A stretch of 64,000 nucleotides of DNA from a virus, in the IMG/VR virus record IMGVR_UViG_3300006737_000029, positions 1 to 64,000 of that record; one strand, given 5' to 3'. The translations under genes were made by a program, and so were the position numbers. Below the pieces are notes generated by a model, which was given only the letters and a program-made list of their open reading frames with translations, was not told the origin of the DNA and made no database searches. Numbering within the stretch: position 1 is the first letter of the stretch; each line of letters begins with the position of its first letter. This document shows positions 23,821 through 31,970 of the stretch, piece after piece.

Positions 23821-24339
23821 ATGAGTGACGAACAAGAATTAAAATCCTTTAAAAATAAGGTAAAAGAGATGATTGAACTTAGTGAACAATTACCTCAAGA
23901 TGTTTTCTCAGCAGTACCTGATGAAGACACTGTTGATATTAAAATTTCAGGTGCATTTAGTAGAGCAGTTGGTAAAGCGTTAGAGTATATACTAACTTCA
24001 ATTGATCCACTAGAAGCAACAAGAGCATTAGAATTTATCAAGGCAGACTACAAAGATGTAGATACTACTCTTGTAAAAGACTATGATGTTGCTATTTGGG
24101 TTCTATTGAATATCCAAAATGAATTTAATGCACAAGCGGGCCTTCAAAAGAAGACTAGAATATATGACAGAGAAGCCTTTATGGGTGCTTTAATGTCTAA
24201 AGATCCAGATCAAATCAATCCATTAACGGATGATGAGATAGCTGAGCGTGTTATAGCAAATCAAAAAGAGATTGATGATAAGCTAAAAGCAGAAAAGAAG
24301 AAGAAGAAAAAAACCACTAAGAAAAAGAAGAAAGACTAA
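23821..24339 (+). CDS. Unknown early protein with Lys-rich tail
   Basis: A 172-residue acidic-to-basic protein. Residues 1-150 are mostly helical and acidic (NKVKEMIELSEQLPQDVFSA, KALEYILTSIDPLEATRALE), and the end is a run of about 18 residues nearly all Lys and Thr. The tail should bind nucleic acid or be disordered. It is the only rightward gene inside the early region and has its own promoter, a pattern used for regulators. It converges with the next gene, overlapping it by four bases. Function unknown. Confidence 0.55.
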   Translation: MSDEQELKSFKNKVKEMIELSEQLPQDVFSAVPDEDTVDIKISGAFSRAVGKALEYILTSIDPLEATRALEFIKADYKDVDTTLVKDYDVAIWVLLNIQNEFNAQAGLQKKTRIYDREAFMGALMSKDPDQINPLTDDEIAERVIANQKEIDDKLKAEKKKKKKTTKKKKKD

Positions 24340-24707
24340 CGTAAGTTAGATCCACAAAAATCTCCTAGTGCAATTGCTGCTTGTATGGCAGCATTCAGTT
24401 CATCTGTATCACAATCTGCAAAAGACTTACATACTTCCCCTATACATAGGCCGGCTTTGTCCTTTATTTCTTCTTTTAAAGGTTCAAAGTCCATGCCTGT
24501 GTCATTAGCTAATTGTCTAATCATTGCATGAATTCTTTTCATTTGTGCATATGTTGCATCCTTACCTTGTACTTCAAGTGTTATGTTAATCTTGGTGCCA
24601 TCAGGTAAAGAATCTAACATTTCATTATACTCCGTTTCTTTTATAGATAGGGAATGTTTCCACTCCCCATCTGTTTTTATTAGTATACTATTAAATAATC
24701 CTTTCAT
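24336..24707 (-). CDS. Possible NinB-like recombination protein
   Basis: A 123-residue protein. VQGKDATYAQMKRIHAMIRQ followed by LANDTG and KEEIKDKAGLCIG resembles the helical core of NinB-type phage recombination proteins (a Q-rich helix then an IKxxAGL segment). The end GDFCGSNLR matches less well. Function inferred at low confidence. It overlaps the convergent gene by four bases and the micro-ORF upstream by four bases. Confidence 0.35.
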   Translation of the reverse strand: MKGLFNSILIKTDGEWKHSLSIKETEYNEMLDSLPDGTKINITLEVQGKDATYAQMKRIHAMIRQLANDTGMDFEPLKEEIKDKAGLCIGEVCKSFADCDTDELNAAIQAAIALGDFCGSNLR

Positions 24708-24757
24708 ATTGTTTTTATTATATGAGTTCCAGGTTGTTCATCACCTGGATCACTCAT
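24704..24757 (-). CDS. 17-residue upstream open reading frame
   Basis: MSDPGDEQPGTHIIKTI, ending in a TGA that overlaps the ATG of 24336-24707 (ATGA). Inside it CCAGGT and ACCTGG form a 6-bp hairpin with an 8-base loop. It begins eight bases after the stop of 24765-25055. It could couple translation of the next gene or be an incidental frame; no protein function is expected. Confidence 0.3.
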   Translation of the reverse strand: MSDPGDEQPGTHIIKTI

Positions 24758-24764
24758 TATTATT

Positions 24765-25055
24765 TTAATAATCATCTCTGTACATGTCAGGATCTGGTTC
24801 ATCATTTTCTATTTCTTCTTTGATAGTTTCTAAAACTTCTTCAAAGTCTATGTCAAAATCTAAGATGCCTAATACATCAACGTTAACCATATTATTATTC
24901 TTGTCAGGTAAAGTCATTAATACCTTTTCTATATTTATAGATAAGTCTGACCCAGGATGATCACGTGTTTCTCTTTCACCTGGTTCATATGTACAATGGA
25001 ATTCTAAATCAGATCCATCCCAGTCTATGTTTGTAATCCAATTATAACTAGGCAT
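24765..25055 (-). CDS. Unknown 96-residue acidic protein
   Basis: An acidic, beta-then-helix protein beginning MPSYNWITNIDWDGSDLEFH and ending in a D/E-rich tail (EIENDEPDPDMYRDDY). Possibly a nucleic-acid mimic or host-takeover protein, which is inference from charge. It overlaps the zinc ribbon gene by eight bases. Confidence 0.5.
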   Translation of the reverse strand: MPSYNWITNIDWDGSDLEFHCTYEPGERETRDHPGSDLSINIEKVLMTLPDKNNNMVNVDVLGILDFDIDFEEVLETIKEEIENDEPDPDMYRDDY

Positions 25056-25284
25056 ATCTTAATGTGTTTACATCTACTAATACAAATTTTTGTCCACAAT
25101 CTTGACAATCTACATCATTAGGAGAGTTATATAATAGTTTTGATTTATTACAATTAGGACACGGTACTTGTATGTACGTATCTTTATTTTGTATTGATGC
25201 CGCATAAGCTTGTACATATGCTCTTGGACACCCATCATATTGTTCTTCTTGCATTTGCATGAAGATTTCTTTCATTCTACCCAT
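25048..25284 (-). CDS. Small zinc-ribbon protein
   Basis: A 78-residue protein with CPNCNKSKLLYNSPNDVDCQ DCG: Cys-x2-Cys and a second Cys-x2-Cys pair 12 residues later, a classic zinc ribbon. The N-terminus is helical (MGRMKEIFMQMQEEQYDGCP). Such ribbons often act in transcription or nuclease complexes. Its end and the helicase start overlap by eight bases. Confidence 0.6.
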   Translation of the reverse strand: MGRMKEIFMQMQEEQYDGCPRAYVQAYAASIQNKDTYIQVPCPNCNKSKLLYNSPNDVDCQDCGQKFVLVDVNTLRYA

Positions 25285-26383
25285 AATTTAATTGTTTGTT
25301 AGTTGGTTCAAAATATTTAATTTTATCATCTGAGAATTCAGCTAATGCTTTCTTAACCCATTGTTCATCAACGGTATTCTTATAACATAATATATGACAC
25401 ATTGCTGTCTCATCAGGATTAAGTCTTAGTAATCTACCTATTCTTTGTGCTGATTTCCTTTCATTACCATATGCATGCATAATAACACCGCTACGTAGGC
25501 CAGGAATAGAAACCCCTTCACTAAGCTGAAGGACACATGAAAGTTTATCAATTGTTCCATTACTAAATAGTTCTAAATTCTCATTGCTATTCTTATTCTT
25601 TGAATGATAGCTGTAATCACAGATTCTATCCGCTTGTTTTTGAGTATTTGCAAAGATAATACATTTGTCCTTAATTATCTTAAGTAATTGTTTTGTATAA
25701 TTCTCTTTGGTTGGATACTCCATCATTGCTTTCATTCTCATTATGGCAGCTAATTGCTTTTGCTTACCAAATGGAGACTCTTCAATTCTACCTGAAGTGT
25801 ACTCATAGTCTTTTACTTCAGATGTATACCAGGTACCACCATCCTTTCTTTTCTTAGGAAGGTTATTATAGTTAGAGAGAGGTAACATATGTACAATGAT
25901 CCTATAATCATTAAGAATGTTACTATCTGCTGCCTGATCTACATCAAAGTTATATACTATTGGGCAGTATCTATTTACCATTTCTTCTTTTTCCCCACTC
26001 ACTGGTGGTGTACCGGTTAAACCAAGGATTTTACCTGTGTATGCATCAAGAAAATCTCTATGCCCGGTAAGAAGACTATGACACTCATCTAAGTATACTA
26101 TATCATACTCTGTAGGCTTATGCTTATTAAGAGAAAGATAGGTAGTAAACTTAATATGGTCAAGTAAGTGAGTGCAGTTAAGTTCAGCACACTCAGTACG
26201 CCATGACTCAAATATACTTTTTTTAGGTGCAACCACAAGGAATGAAGAGAAGGCATGATAGTGATTCATCATATGTTGCAATGCAATCCTTGTCTTACCA
26301 ACCCCCATAGATATACCCAGACCACATCTACTATGTTGAGATATAATCTCTAATGCTTTGTCTTGTACTTGGTCTCTACTCAT
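25277..26383 (-). CDS. SF2 helicase (DEAD/DEAH type)
   Basis: A 368-residue helicase: SMGVGKTRIA (Walker A, residues 25-34), YLDECHS (motif II), LGLTGTPP (III), CIIFANTQKQADRIC (motif IV) and QRIGRLLRLNP (VI). It is short for the family and resembles phage UvsW/SSL2-like helicases. Those unwind branched DNA and help restart or recombination. It overlaps both neighbours by a few bases in a tight early operon. Confidence 0.75.
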   Translation of the reverse strand: MSRDQVQDKALEIISQHSRCGLGISMGVGKTRIALQHMMNHYHAFSSFLVVAPKKSIFESWRTECAELNCTHLLDHIKFTTYLSLNKHKPTEYDIVYLDECHSLLTGHRDFLDAYTGKILGLTGTPPVSGEKEEMVNRYCPIVYNFDVDQAADSNILNDYRIIVHMLPLSNYNNLPKKRKDGGTWYTSEVKDYEYTSGRIEESPFGKQKQLAAIMRMKAMMEYPTKENYTKQLLKIIKDKCIIFANTQKQADRICDYSYHSKNKNSNENLELFSNGTIDKLSCVLQLSEGVSIPGLRSGVIMHAYGNERKSAQRIGRLLRLNPDETAMCHILCYKNTVDEQWVKKALAEFSDDKIKYFEPTNKQLNYG

Positions 26384-26625
26384 AACTCATACTTATAATT
26401 AACTTTACCATAATCTGCAGATTTTAAATATCTTATAGTTCCCATGGCATGTACTAATACTTCAATGATATGTTGCTTATCCATCTTCATTAGTTGATGC
26501 GCATCTACACCAGTATACTTATCTACATTATTATAGTCTCTAGCTTGAGCTATCTCTTTATTCAATACCTCTTTGTATTCTATTTGATTTACAAAGGCCT
26601 GTGCTGCATTATCTAATTTGCTCAT
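26380..26625 (-). CDS. Unknown 81-residue protein
   Basis: A mostly helical protein (DNAAQAFVNQIEYKEVLNKE, then KMDKQHIIEVLVHAMGTIRY) with no motif. It overlaps the helicase by four bases and the next gene by 17. Function unknown. Confidence 0.45.
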   Translation of the reverse strand: MSKLDNAAQAFVNQIEYKEVLNKEIAQARDYNNVDKYTGVDAHQLMKMDKQHIIEVLVHAMGTIRYLKSADYGKVNYKYEL

Positions 26626-26806
26626 ATGTTATATTATTTTTTTTCATTATATATTCTAGTTTCTTTCTTAGTGCACTCTTTGATGCTCTTGTTGATGCCC
26701 ACGGAGAGTTACCTTTAAGTATACTGTCTCCTGTAGTACTATTCCCTTCTATTTTATTAATAGTTGTCATTAGGTTTTTACAAACCTCAATTGTCTTGTC
26801 AGTCAT
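26609..26806 (-). CDS. Unknown 65-residue protein
   Basis: I start at ATG 26806, which follows the HNH gene's stop; a longer form from 26851 would overlap that gene. A short helical, basic protein: MTDKTIEVCKNLMTTINKIE, ending KNNITYEQIR. No motif. Function unknown. Confidence 0.4.
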   Translation of the reverse strand: MTDKTIEVCKNLMTTINKIEGNSTTGDSILKGNSPWASTRASKSALRKKLEYIMKKNNITYEQIR

Positions 26807-26816
26807 AATATGTTTT

Positions 26817-27233
26817 TTATTTGTCAGTAAATCCCATCTCTGTTGATTCAACAGGATGCTCCTCTATCCACATGTGACAGCTCCTACACACTGATAACCA
26901 AGTAGTTGGGTCATTTAAATATTTCCCTCTACCTTTCTTATGATGTACATCAGTAGATTGTAGGTTACAGTTGTGTAGTGATGCTTGACACAATGGATTC
27001 TTCTCTAAGAATACTCTTCTTAGTTTGGTGTAAATAGTAAGTTGAACAGACATCTTAGAAGAAACTTTCTTTATTGGTTTTGTATTCTTTTTCAACACCG
27101 GTTTAGTTTTGATAGAGTTTACTTTATCCTTTATTCTATGCCAACATGGCTTACAATAACGGTTACCAGAATGATTCTTCCAGATGTACTGTTCAGACTT
27201 ACAGCCTACACACAATTTCTTTTTTGCCTTCAT
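26817..27233 (-). CDS. HNH endonuclease-like protein
   Basis: A 138-residue protein. Two parts are seen: an N-terminal zinc finger (CVGCKSEQ ... CKPCWHR) and an HNH module near the end: DVHHKKGRGKYLND, WLSVCRSCHMWIEEHP, with the two His and Asn typical of HNH. The Cys pairs that brace the fold are present. It may be a homing or restriction-like nuclease or a packaging nuclease; its position in the early region does not decide. It overlaps the next gene by four bases. Confidence 0.65.
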   Translation of the reverse strand: MKAKKKLCVGCKSEQYIWKNHSGNRYCKPCWHRIKDKVNSIKTKPVLKKNTKPIKKVSSKMSVQLTIYTKLRRVFLEKNPLCQASLHNCNLQSTDVHHKKGRGKYLNDPTTWLSVCRSCHMWIEEHPVESTEMGFTDK

Positions 27234-27724
27234 CTAACTGCTAGATAATTTTGTGGCAAAAGTCCTTCAGATATAAACTTGATGATTAAATCCTCATATG
27301 TTATATCTAATTGTTTCAATGACATTTTGTTAATGAACTTGTCATCAGTATTATTAACATCTTCATTAAGGAAGTGTTTAGCTAAAGGACTATGGTCAAA
27401 TATTTTAAATATTTCATTGGCTCTCTTGTTACATATAACTTGTTTCCAAGAATTTATAACTTGTTGTGAGCGTCTCCATACTCTCTTTATCCTTCTCTTT
27501 TTATCCCAGTGCATTTTTTCTAATTCATCTGCTGTGTAGACATTTAAACCGTGTAGCACTCTTTTAAAAAGGAAGTGTTGTCTTTGTGACAACTGGCTGT
27601 ATACTATTTGTTGTGTAAGATCTTTTGTTAATGTTTGATATTCACTCAGTATACCTAGGTAACTTAATTTATTTACTAATCTCTGTTGGTTCAGCGTAGC
27701 TAGCTGATCTTTGGTTAATTGCAT
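27230..27724 (-). CDS. Unknown conserved phage protein, helical
   Basis: A 164-residue, Arg/Lys-rich helical protein. SQLSQRQHFLFKRVLHGLN followed by YTADELEKMHWDKKRRIKRV resembles a family I recall from Bacteroidota phages, without a known job. The positive middle suggests nucleic-acid binding. It follows a hairpin terminator by about 45 bases and starts the HNH-helicase sub-operon. Confidence 0.5.
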   Translation of the reverse strand: MQLTKDQLATLNQQRLVNKLSYLGILSEYQTLTKDLTQQIVYSQLSQRQHFLFKRVLHGLNVYTADELEKMHWDKKRRIKRVWRRSQQVINSWKQVICNKRANEIFKIFDHSPLAKHFLNEDVNNTDDKFINKMSLKQLDITYEDLIIKFISEGLLPQNYLAVR

Positions 27725-27756
27725 TTTATTATTTTATTTAAATTATTACTATACTA

Positions 27757-27805
27757 GATATAAAAAAGAAAGAGAGTAACCAGGTTATGACAACTGATTA
27801 CTCTC
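27757..27805 (-). terminator. Intrinsic terminator after 27848-28555
   Basis: GAGAGTAA (27772-27779) pairs with TTACTCTC (27798-27805) across an 18-base loop. On the minus strand the stem is followed by TTTCTTTTTTATA. It separates two parts of the leftward early block. Confidence 0.55.
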
Positions 27806-27847
27806 AATCTATAGTAGCTATGTTATAGGTTAGCTAAGCCTTAGTTC

Positions 27848-28555
27848 TCAAAGTGTGAAAACATTTGGATCATCTTCTGATGTTAATACGATCTCTTCTT
27901 GTTCAGATACCATATCATCTATGATGTCTTCTTTAAAAGTATCATTAGCAATTTCAGTAGCTACATCTTCTACTGTCTTCTCATCAGTCTCATCCTCATC
28001 TGGATCAGCTGGTGTATTTAATACTTCAGCTTCAACTTCAGCAATGGCATCCTCTAAATCAATTTGATTCTCATCTACCTCATCTTCAGTTTCTTCTGAG
28101 TCAGTAACTTTAACATTTTGTAAATCTTCTAATGTTGATGCATTAGCTGCGTTAGCTTCTCTAATTGCTTGACCGTTGTTATGTGCAATTAAAGTATCTT
28201 CTAACATTCCTGTTGCATCATACTTAGTAACCCTGTATATTGGCTGTCCATCAAGACAACATACTATATCAGTCTTACCTGCCATCTTAAGGTTTCTTTC
28301 TTCACCATCAAATGACTCTTGTACAACTATGTTACCTGGTAACTTCTTGTACTTCTTTATACCTGAAGCAATTAACTCTTCAGTCTTACCGTGGATTAAT
28401 GTTGAAATTGTTTTTACGTTGATCCAACCATTACTAATCATGGTCTTCTCTTGTGTTAATCTAACGTGAGCATATTCTGCATTTCTTTTAGATACTCTGA
28501 TTGTGTTACCCATGTCATCTTTGACAATAGTAACTGGTTTGTTTTTAAAATTCAT
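27848..28555 (-). CDS. Unknown protein with long acidic C-terminal tail
   Basis: A 235-residue protein. The N-terminal 120 residues are a folded beta/alpha domain (NTIRVSKRNAEYAHVRLTQE, KLPGNIVVQESFDGEERNLK). From about residue 150 on nearly every third residue is Asp or Glu. I recall similar proteins in other Bacteroidota phages and plasmids. The acidic tail recalls SSB proteins and histone or DNA mimics. The role is unknown. Confidence 0.5.
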   Translation of the reverse strand: MNFKNKPVTIVKDDMGNTIRVSKRNAEYAHVRLTQEKTMISNGWINVKTISTLIHGKTEELIASGIKKYKKLPGNIVVQESFDGEERNLKMAGKTDIVCCLDGQPIYRVTKYDATGMLEDTLIAHNNGQAIREANAANASTLEDLQNVKVTDSEETEDEVDENQIDLEDAIAEVEAEVLNTPADPDEDETDEKTVEDVATEIANDTFKEDIIDDMVSEQEEIVLTSEDDPNVFTL

Positions 28556-28588
28556 TGGTTTTAATTTATTTAAACACTCTGTTAATTA

Positions 28589-28843
28589 TTATATGTCTTC
28601 TTTGCTTTGGTCATAATGTTCCCGTAACTTTTCTTCATCAGTAACATTGTGTAATGCATAAGGATCTTTTACCTTTGCTTGCTTTTTTGTTTTACTGGAG
28701 AATGGTTTGTACCATGGATTATTAATTTCCATTAATTGTGAAGGACTAAGACACTCAAGGTCCCTCAACTCCTCATCAGTCATATCTAAATATGCTTCTG
28801 TGGATATTTCTATTGTGTGGCCGTTGGCTAGTTGGTATAACAT
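28589..28843 (-). CDS. Unknown 84-residue protein
   Basis: A helical, charged protein (LECLSPSQLMEINNPWYKPF then a Lys-rich segment and EEKLREHYDQSKEDI). No motif. An upstream TATTTTTG box at 28865-28872 may be a weak promoter for the transcript. Function unknown. Confidence 0.45.
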   Translation of the reverse strand: MLYQLANGHTIEISTEAYLDMTDEELRDLECLSPSQLMEINNPWYKPFSSKTKKQAKVKDPYALHNVTDEEKLREHYDQSKEDI

Positions 28844-28938
28844 TTTATTTTTATTTTTTATTCACAAAAATAATAATACTATGTCACGTAGTAACTAACC
28901 TTGACTCACAATTTTTAAAATTTATAGTAGTATTATAG

Positions 28939-29430
28939 CTATCTCTCTTCCAGCTTCTGCATATTGCTGTATAATAAGCTTGATATAATACTATTTACAG
29001 GTAAAATATCTATATAATCTACTTGATTATCACGTATTTTTAATTTTAAATCATCAGTAACACCGTATGATTCAACATTAAAGGTAGTATCATAGGAACA
29101 AAATGCTCCATATCCACTACTATCTTTTATTTTACCTAAGAATAATGTTTCATTATTAAGTTTAAATGCATAACCTTTATCAAGTAGTACATCTAACTCA
29201 CCTAAATCTTTAATCTTCCAATCCTTTTTAATCTTATACAAGATAAAGTCTTGCTCATTAAGTATAAGAGGTTGAGGTTGATTAATAACTAAATGTAATA
29301 TTAAGTTTATATATGACTCACCACTTTTTAACATTAAATTAGAAACATAGTCTTTAATGTGATCAGGTACGTTATTGTTTAATACCTGATCACATATTAG
29401 TTTCTTAATTACATCTTCATGAACTTCCAT
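28939..29430 (-). CDS. Unknown 163-residue protein
   Basis: A soluble protein rich in Leu, Ile and Asn (LNNNVPDHIKDYVSNLMLKS, then LGKIKDSSGYGAFCSYDTT). No catalytic motif seen. It shares one base with the preceding gene. Part of a run of four unknown early genes. Confidence 0.45.
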   Translation of the reverse strand: MEVHEDVIKKLICDQVLNNNVPDHIKDYVSNLMLKSGESYINLILHLVINQPQPLILNEQDFILYKIKKDWKIKDLGELDVLLDKGYAFKLNNETLFLGKIKDSSGYGAFCSYDTTFNVESYGVTDDLKLKIRDNQVDYIDILPVNSIISSLLYSNMQKLEER

Positions 29431-29741
29431 TATACTGCTACCTCCTGTAATCTATCAACAATCATCTCTTTTGTTTCATCAGATGTATGATCAGCATTCA
29501 TTATCTCACGAAATACTGCCAAGACTGCTGCTAGTTTACCATTACTGGTTTGTATCATGTTCTCTAAAGATACTAATTCTTCTACTTGTCTAGATAATCT
29601 GTTCTCCATAGACTGTATAAGCTTTGGTAACTTAAGTTCTTTGTCTTCATTATATCCTTTGACTAATTTATCATGTAATTCAGTCATAGGTTTTATAGCT
29701 GGTGGCACTTGTGGCCCGTCTATAAGTTGGAATTCTTTCAT
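29430..29741 (-). CDS. Unknown 103-residue coiled-coil protein
   Basis: Heptad-like helices from about residue 40 on (SMENRLSRQVEELVSLENMI) suggest a coiled coil that forms dimers. It overlaps both neighbours by a few bases. Function unknown. Confidence 0.45.
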   Translation of the reverse strand: MKEFQLIDGPQVPPAIKPMTELHDKLVKGYNEDKELKLPKLIQSMENRLSRQVEELVSLENMIQTSNGKLAAVLAVFREIMNADHTSDETKEMIVDRLQEVAV

Positions 29742-30460
29742 AAATTTAAATCTTTTAGTGTTAAGTTAATTACATATGCATGTCTATCATAACATACATT
29801 CTCTGATTTTCCTGCTTTGTCTAAGATTATACTTTGGTTTTCCTTCAAATGATTCAATATAAAAGAGGTAATCTTTGACATTCTTTTGACATCATCAATG
29901 TTATCCCAGTTATTCTTAAAATTTATACCTGGCTTATTATACTTTATATCAATAGTAGTAGTAACATCACCCCATTCTTGTATTCTCATCTGAACATCAA
30001 CAATATCAACATCCTTATGGTTGTATTCATTGAACAATTTATATGGTAAGTTTAAAACTAAACCATTGCCAGTTACTACAATACTTGGAGTATTACCATA
30101 CTTAGCATCAAACATAAGGATAAGATCTTTTACCCACTTACCTCTTTTAGAATGGATGAAGTAACTTATATCAGTTATGTCTGTAACTTTGTTGTATCTC
30201 TGTACAACACTGTTCATATAATAACTGTTTGCTACTGTAATATCATTAGTGTTTGACCATATATTTAATGTATTACCTTTAAATATATTTCTACCTCTAA
30301 CAATGTTAGTTGGTTTCTTCATCCCATGTTCCATGCTTGGGTTTACGTCTGTAGTCTTTGTTAGACTTGTGAGCTTTTGTTTTATACGGTTCATAACCGA
30401 GTTCAAGGTCCACTTTCCGTTTAATACTTCTCTTCTGTTGCTTAGATAATTTTCTTCCAT
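29738..30460 (-). CDS. Unknown 240-residue protein
   Basis: A soluble protein with a basic N-terminal third and alternating strand-forming segments (TPSIVVTGNGLVLNLPYKLF, TTTIDIKYNKPG). No motif recognised. First gene of the sub-run before the small membrane genes. Function unknown. Confidence 0.45.
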   Translation of the reverse strand: MEENYLSNRREVLNGKWTLNSVMNRIKQKLTSLTKTTDVNPSMEHGMKKPTNIVRGRNIFKGNTLNIWSNTNDITVANSYYMNSVVQRYNKVTDITDISYFIHSKRGKWVKDLILMFDAKYGNTPSIVVTGNGLVLNLPYKLFNEYNHKDVDIVDVQMRIQEWGDVTTTIDIKYNKPGINFKNNWDNIDDVKRMSKITSFILNHLKENQSIILDKAGKSENVCYDRHAYVINLTLKDLNL

Positions 30461-30490
30461 TTTTTTTCATTTTATTAATTTGCTATTTGA

Positions 30491-30601
30491 TTAAACAATT
30501 GCTATATATACTAAGATAATTACGAATAATAAATATATCATTGGTATAAGCCAAGTTATATGTTTTTTATACTTGTGTACAAGGTGCATTAATCTTTCCA
30601 T
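30491..30601 (-). CDS. 36-residue membrane peptide
   Basis: A basic head (MERLMHLVHKYKKHITW) then one membrane helix (LIPMIYLLFVIILVYIAIV). Its ATG overlaps the stop of the gene before it by one base (TGATG), which supports translation. Similar in form to the three micro-membrane genes at 6998-7273. Function unknown. Confidence 0.5.
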   Translation of the reverse strand: MERLMHLVHKYKKHITWLIPMIYLLFVIILVYIAIV

Positions 30602-30846
30602 CATCTTATAATTGTTGTATCCTGTGTCTCAGGATTAATTTGATATTCTATTTCTTGGTAGTAATACAAAGATACATTGAATCTATTTGGATCAGATGGA
30701 TGATATAATGTATCCATATGCCATCCAGTTCTTGTATCATCTTCATGATTTATTGTATCACTGCTTACTACTATGTGTGTGCACATACTTATAGTAAATA
30801 CTAAACATATAAGTATTGCCCATGATTTTGTTGATCTTGGTTTCAT
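30601..30846 (-). CDS. Small signal-anchored or secreted protein
   Basis: I start at ATG 30846 (MKPRSTKSWAILICLVFTIS), which gives a basic head and one membrane or signal helix; an earlier ATG at 30876 adds ten residues. The remainder, about 55 residues, is polar with a HEDDTRTGWHMDTLYHPSD stretch and would lie outside the cytoplasm. A superinfection-immunity or envelope role is possible. It is translationally coupled to the next gene. Confidence 0.5.
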   Translation of the reverse strand: MKPRSTKSWAILICLVFTISMCTHIVVSSDTINHEDDTRTGWHMDTLYHPSDPNRFNVSLYYYQEIEYQINPETQDTTIIR

Positions 30847-31345
30847 CTTATTTAATTTTTTAAAGGTGACTAACATTATTCTTTTATGGGCACACGAACT
30901 CAGAACCTATTTACCCATTACGGTGGAGATTTAATTTTACCTGAGTTATTGTGTGTTATTCCCACCCTAGCCTAGACTAGGATTGACCTTAATATTTTTA
31001 ATATTGCGGTTATGTATATGCTCATCCTATAGAGAGAGAAGAGACTATATATGTTATTGTAGTACTATAGTGTAGTACTAGATAGTTTGTACCACTAATA
31101 ACAGTCATGATAGCTATATTATTAATATGTACTATGTAAACAGTCATGTGGTAAAAAGTGGAGAATAATGGTAAATGAGACCACATCCTCACACTTTTAC
31201 ACACATAAAATGTTTTTTTCCTAACTTTTTCTTAGGTTTTCTTGGAATTGCAGGACAAATGACACAAATATCACAAGTAAGTATGCATGATAGTGATTTA
31301 TCCTAGAAGAAACACCAACTCAAGTCAGTGTTTTCTCTCTGGAAC
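30847..31345. other. Long non-coding stretch with inverted repeats (possible origin or RNA locus)
   Basis: About 500 bases with no convincing gene; a 60-codon frame at 31022-31204 has poor composition. It holds CCTAG/CTAGG (30966-30981), AGTACTA/TAGTACT (31061-31079, 7-bp stem, 5-base loop), two copies of acagtcatg, and a hairpin after the upstream gene. Short words such as gcatgat and agtgatt recur. It is AT-rich. Candidate replication origin, small RNA cluster or regulatory island. Confidence 0.4.
31309..31334 (-). terminator. Hairpin after gene 31346-31753
   Basis: On the minus strand AAACAC and GTGTTT close a 12-base loop, with a weak T/C-rich tail. It lies 12 bases past the stop of 31346-31753 and may end that transcript. 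Confidence 0.4.
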
Positions 31346-31753
31346 CTACGCAGTAGGTAGTCCAGCCCAGTAACAGTTAGTAACAGGCTTGGCTGTTTTA
31401 CGGTTGATTACTGGTTTAGCTGGCGTTAAAGACCCATCTTCTTGTTCTTCAACAAGTACGTCTAGTGTGAAGGTGTCACCAACTTTAGGCAAGTCTTTAG
31501 GCTTGGCCTTTGTAACATCCATTGGTACAAAGTAGTTGTGACCGAAGTTTGGTAGAAGTGAGAAGCCTCTGGCTTTTATCTTCCCAAACTGCATTACAGT
31601 GTCACCGGTATTACTACCACGGTTGTCACGTAACTTAGTAACTCTTTCCACGTCAGCTGCTGTGCAATGATTTTCACAGAAGATGACTGCTTTCTTTGAT
31701 TTAGCTACTGATTTGAAGTGTAGCTCTTTCTGAACTTTGATTAGATTTCCCAT
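31346..31753 (-). CDS. Unknown 135-residue early protein
   Basis: A basic-then-acidic protein with a slightly higher GC content than its neighbours (KVQKELHFKSVAKSKKAVIF, then NFGHNYFVPMDVTKAKPKDL). Three Cys are spread along it. It is the first gene of the leftward early block, preceded by the structured 31754-31970 gap. Expression just after infection is likely. Function unknown. Confidence 0.5.
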   Translation of the reverse strand: MGNLIKVQKELHFKSVAKSKKAVIFCENHCTAADVERVTKLRDNRGSNTGDTVMQFGKIKARGFSLLPNFGHNYFVPMDVTKAKPKDLPKVGDTFTLDVLVEEQEDGSLTPAKPVINRKTAKPVTNCYWAGLPTA

Positions 31754-31970
31754 TTTTGTTTAATTTTTAAGGGTTAATTACTCCCTGTCTCCACAGTATT
31801 CTTTACCGGGGTACAACAGGTTCAGAACAAAGTTGGGGAGCCGCAGTGTAGGACCCAACTAAATTGCCATGCACACAATTTTTATAATTACTGGATATGT
31901 GTTAAAGTGTAGGGGGGTTTGCTAGGAATATTTTTATTATTTTTGTATATTATAGTATAGCATTTTTAAT
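31754..31970. promoter_or_regulatory. Divergent control region with a 7-bp hairpin
   Basis: 217 bases between the leftward early genes and the rightward polyprotein. AGTTGGG (31831-31837) pairs with CCCAACT (31854-31860) around a 16-base loop. The middle is more GC-rich than the rest of the window. It likely carries the leader of the leftward 31753 gene. No clear leftward -7 box was found. Confidence 0.4.
31941..31955 (+). promoter_or_regulatory. Late promoter (TTTTGTATATTATA type)
   Basis: TTTTGTATATTATAG stands 16 bases before ATG 31971 of the giant protein. The same core recurs before other rightward units at 48455, 54828 and 61066, with variants at 5242, 39728 and 53437. The spacing to the ATG varies from 8 to about 40 bases. 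Confidence 0.55.

Noticed and set aside
31022-31204. 60-codon minus-strand frame in the non-coding island
   Set aside because: The composition is odd (many His, Thr, Tyr) with no motif, and it runs over the 7-bp hairpin at 31061. More likely a chance frame.
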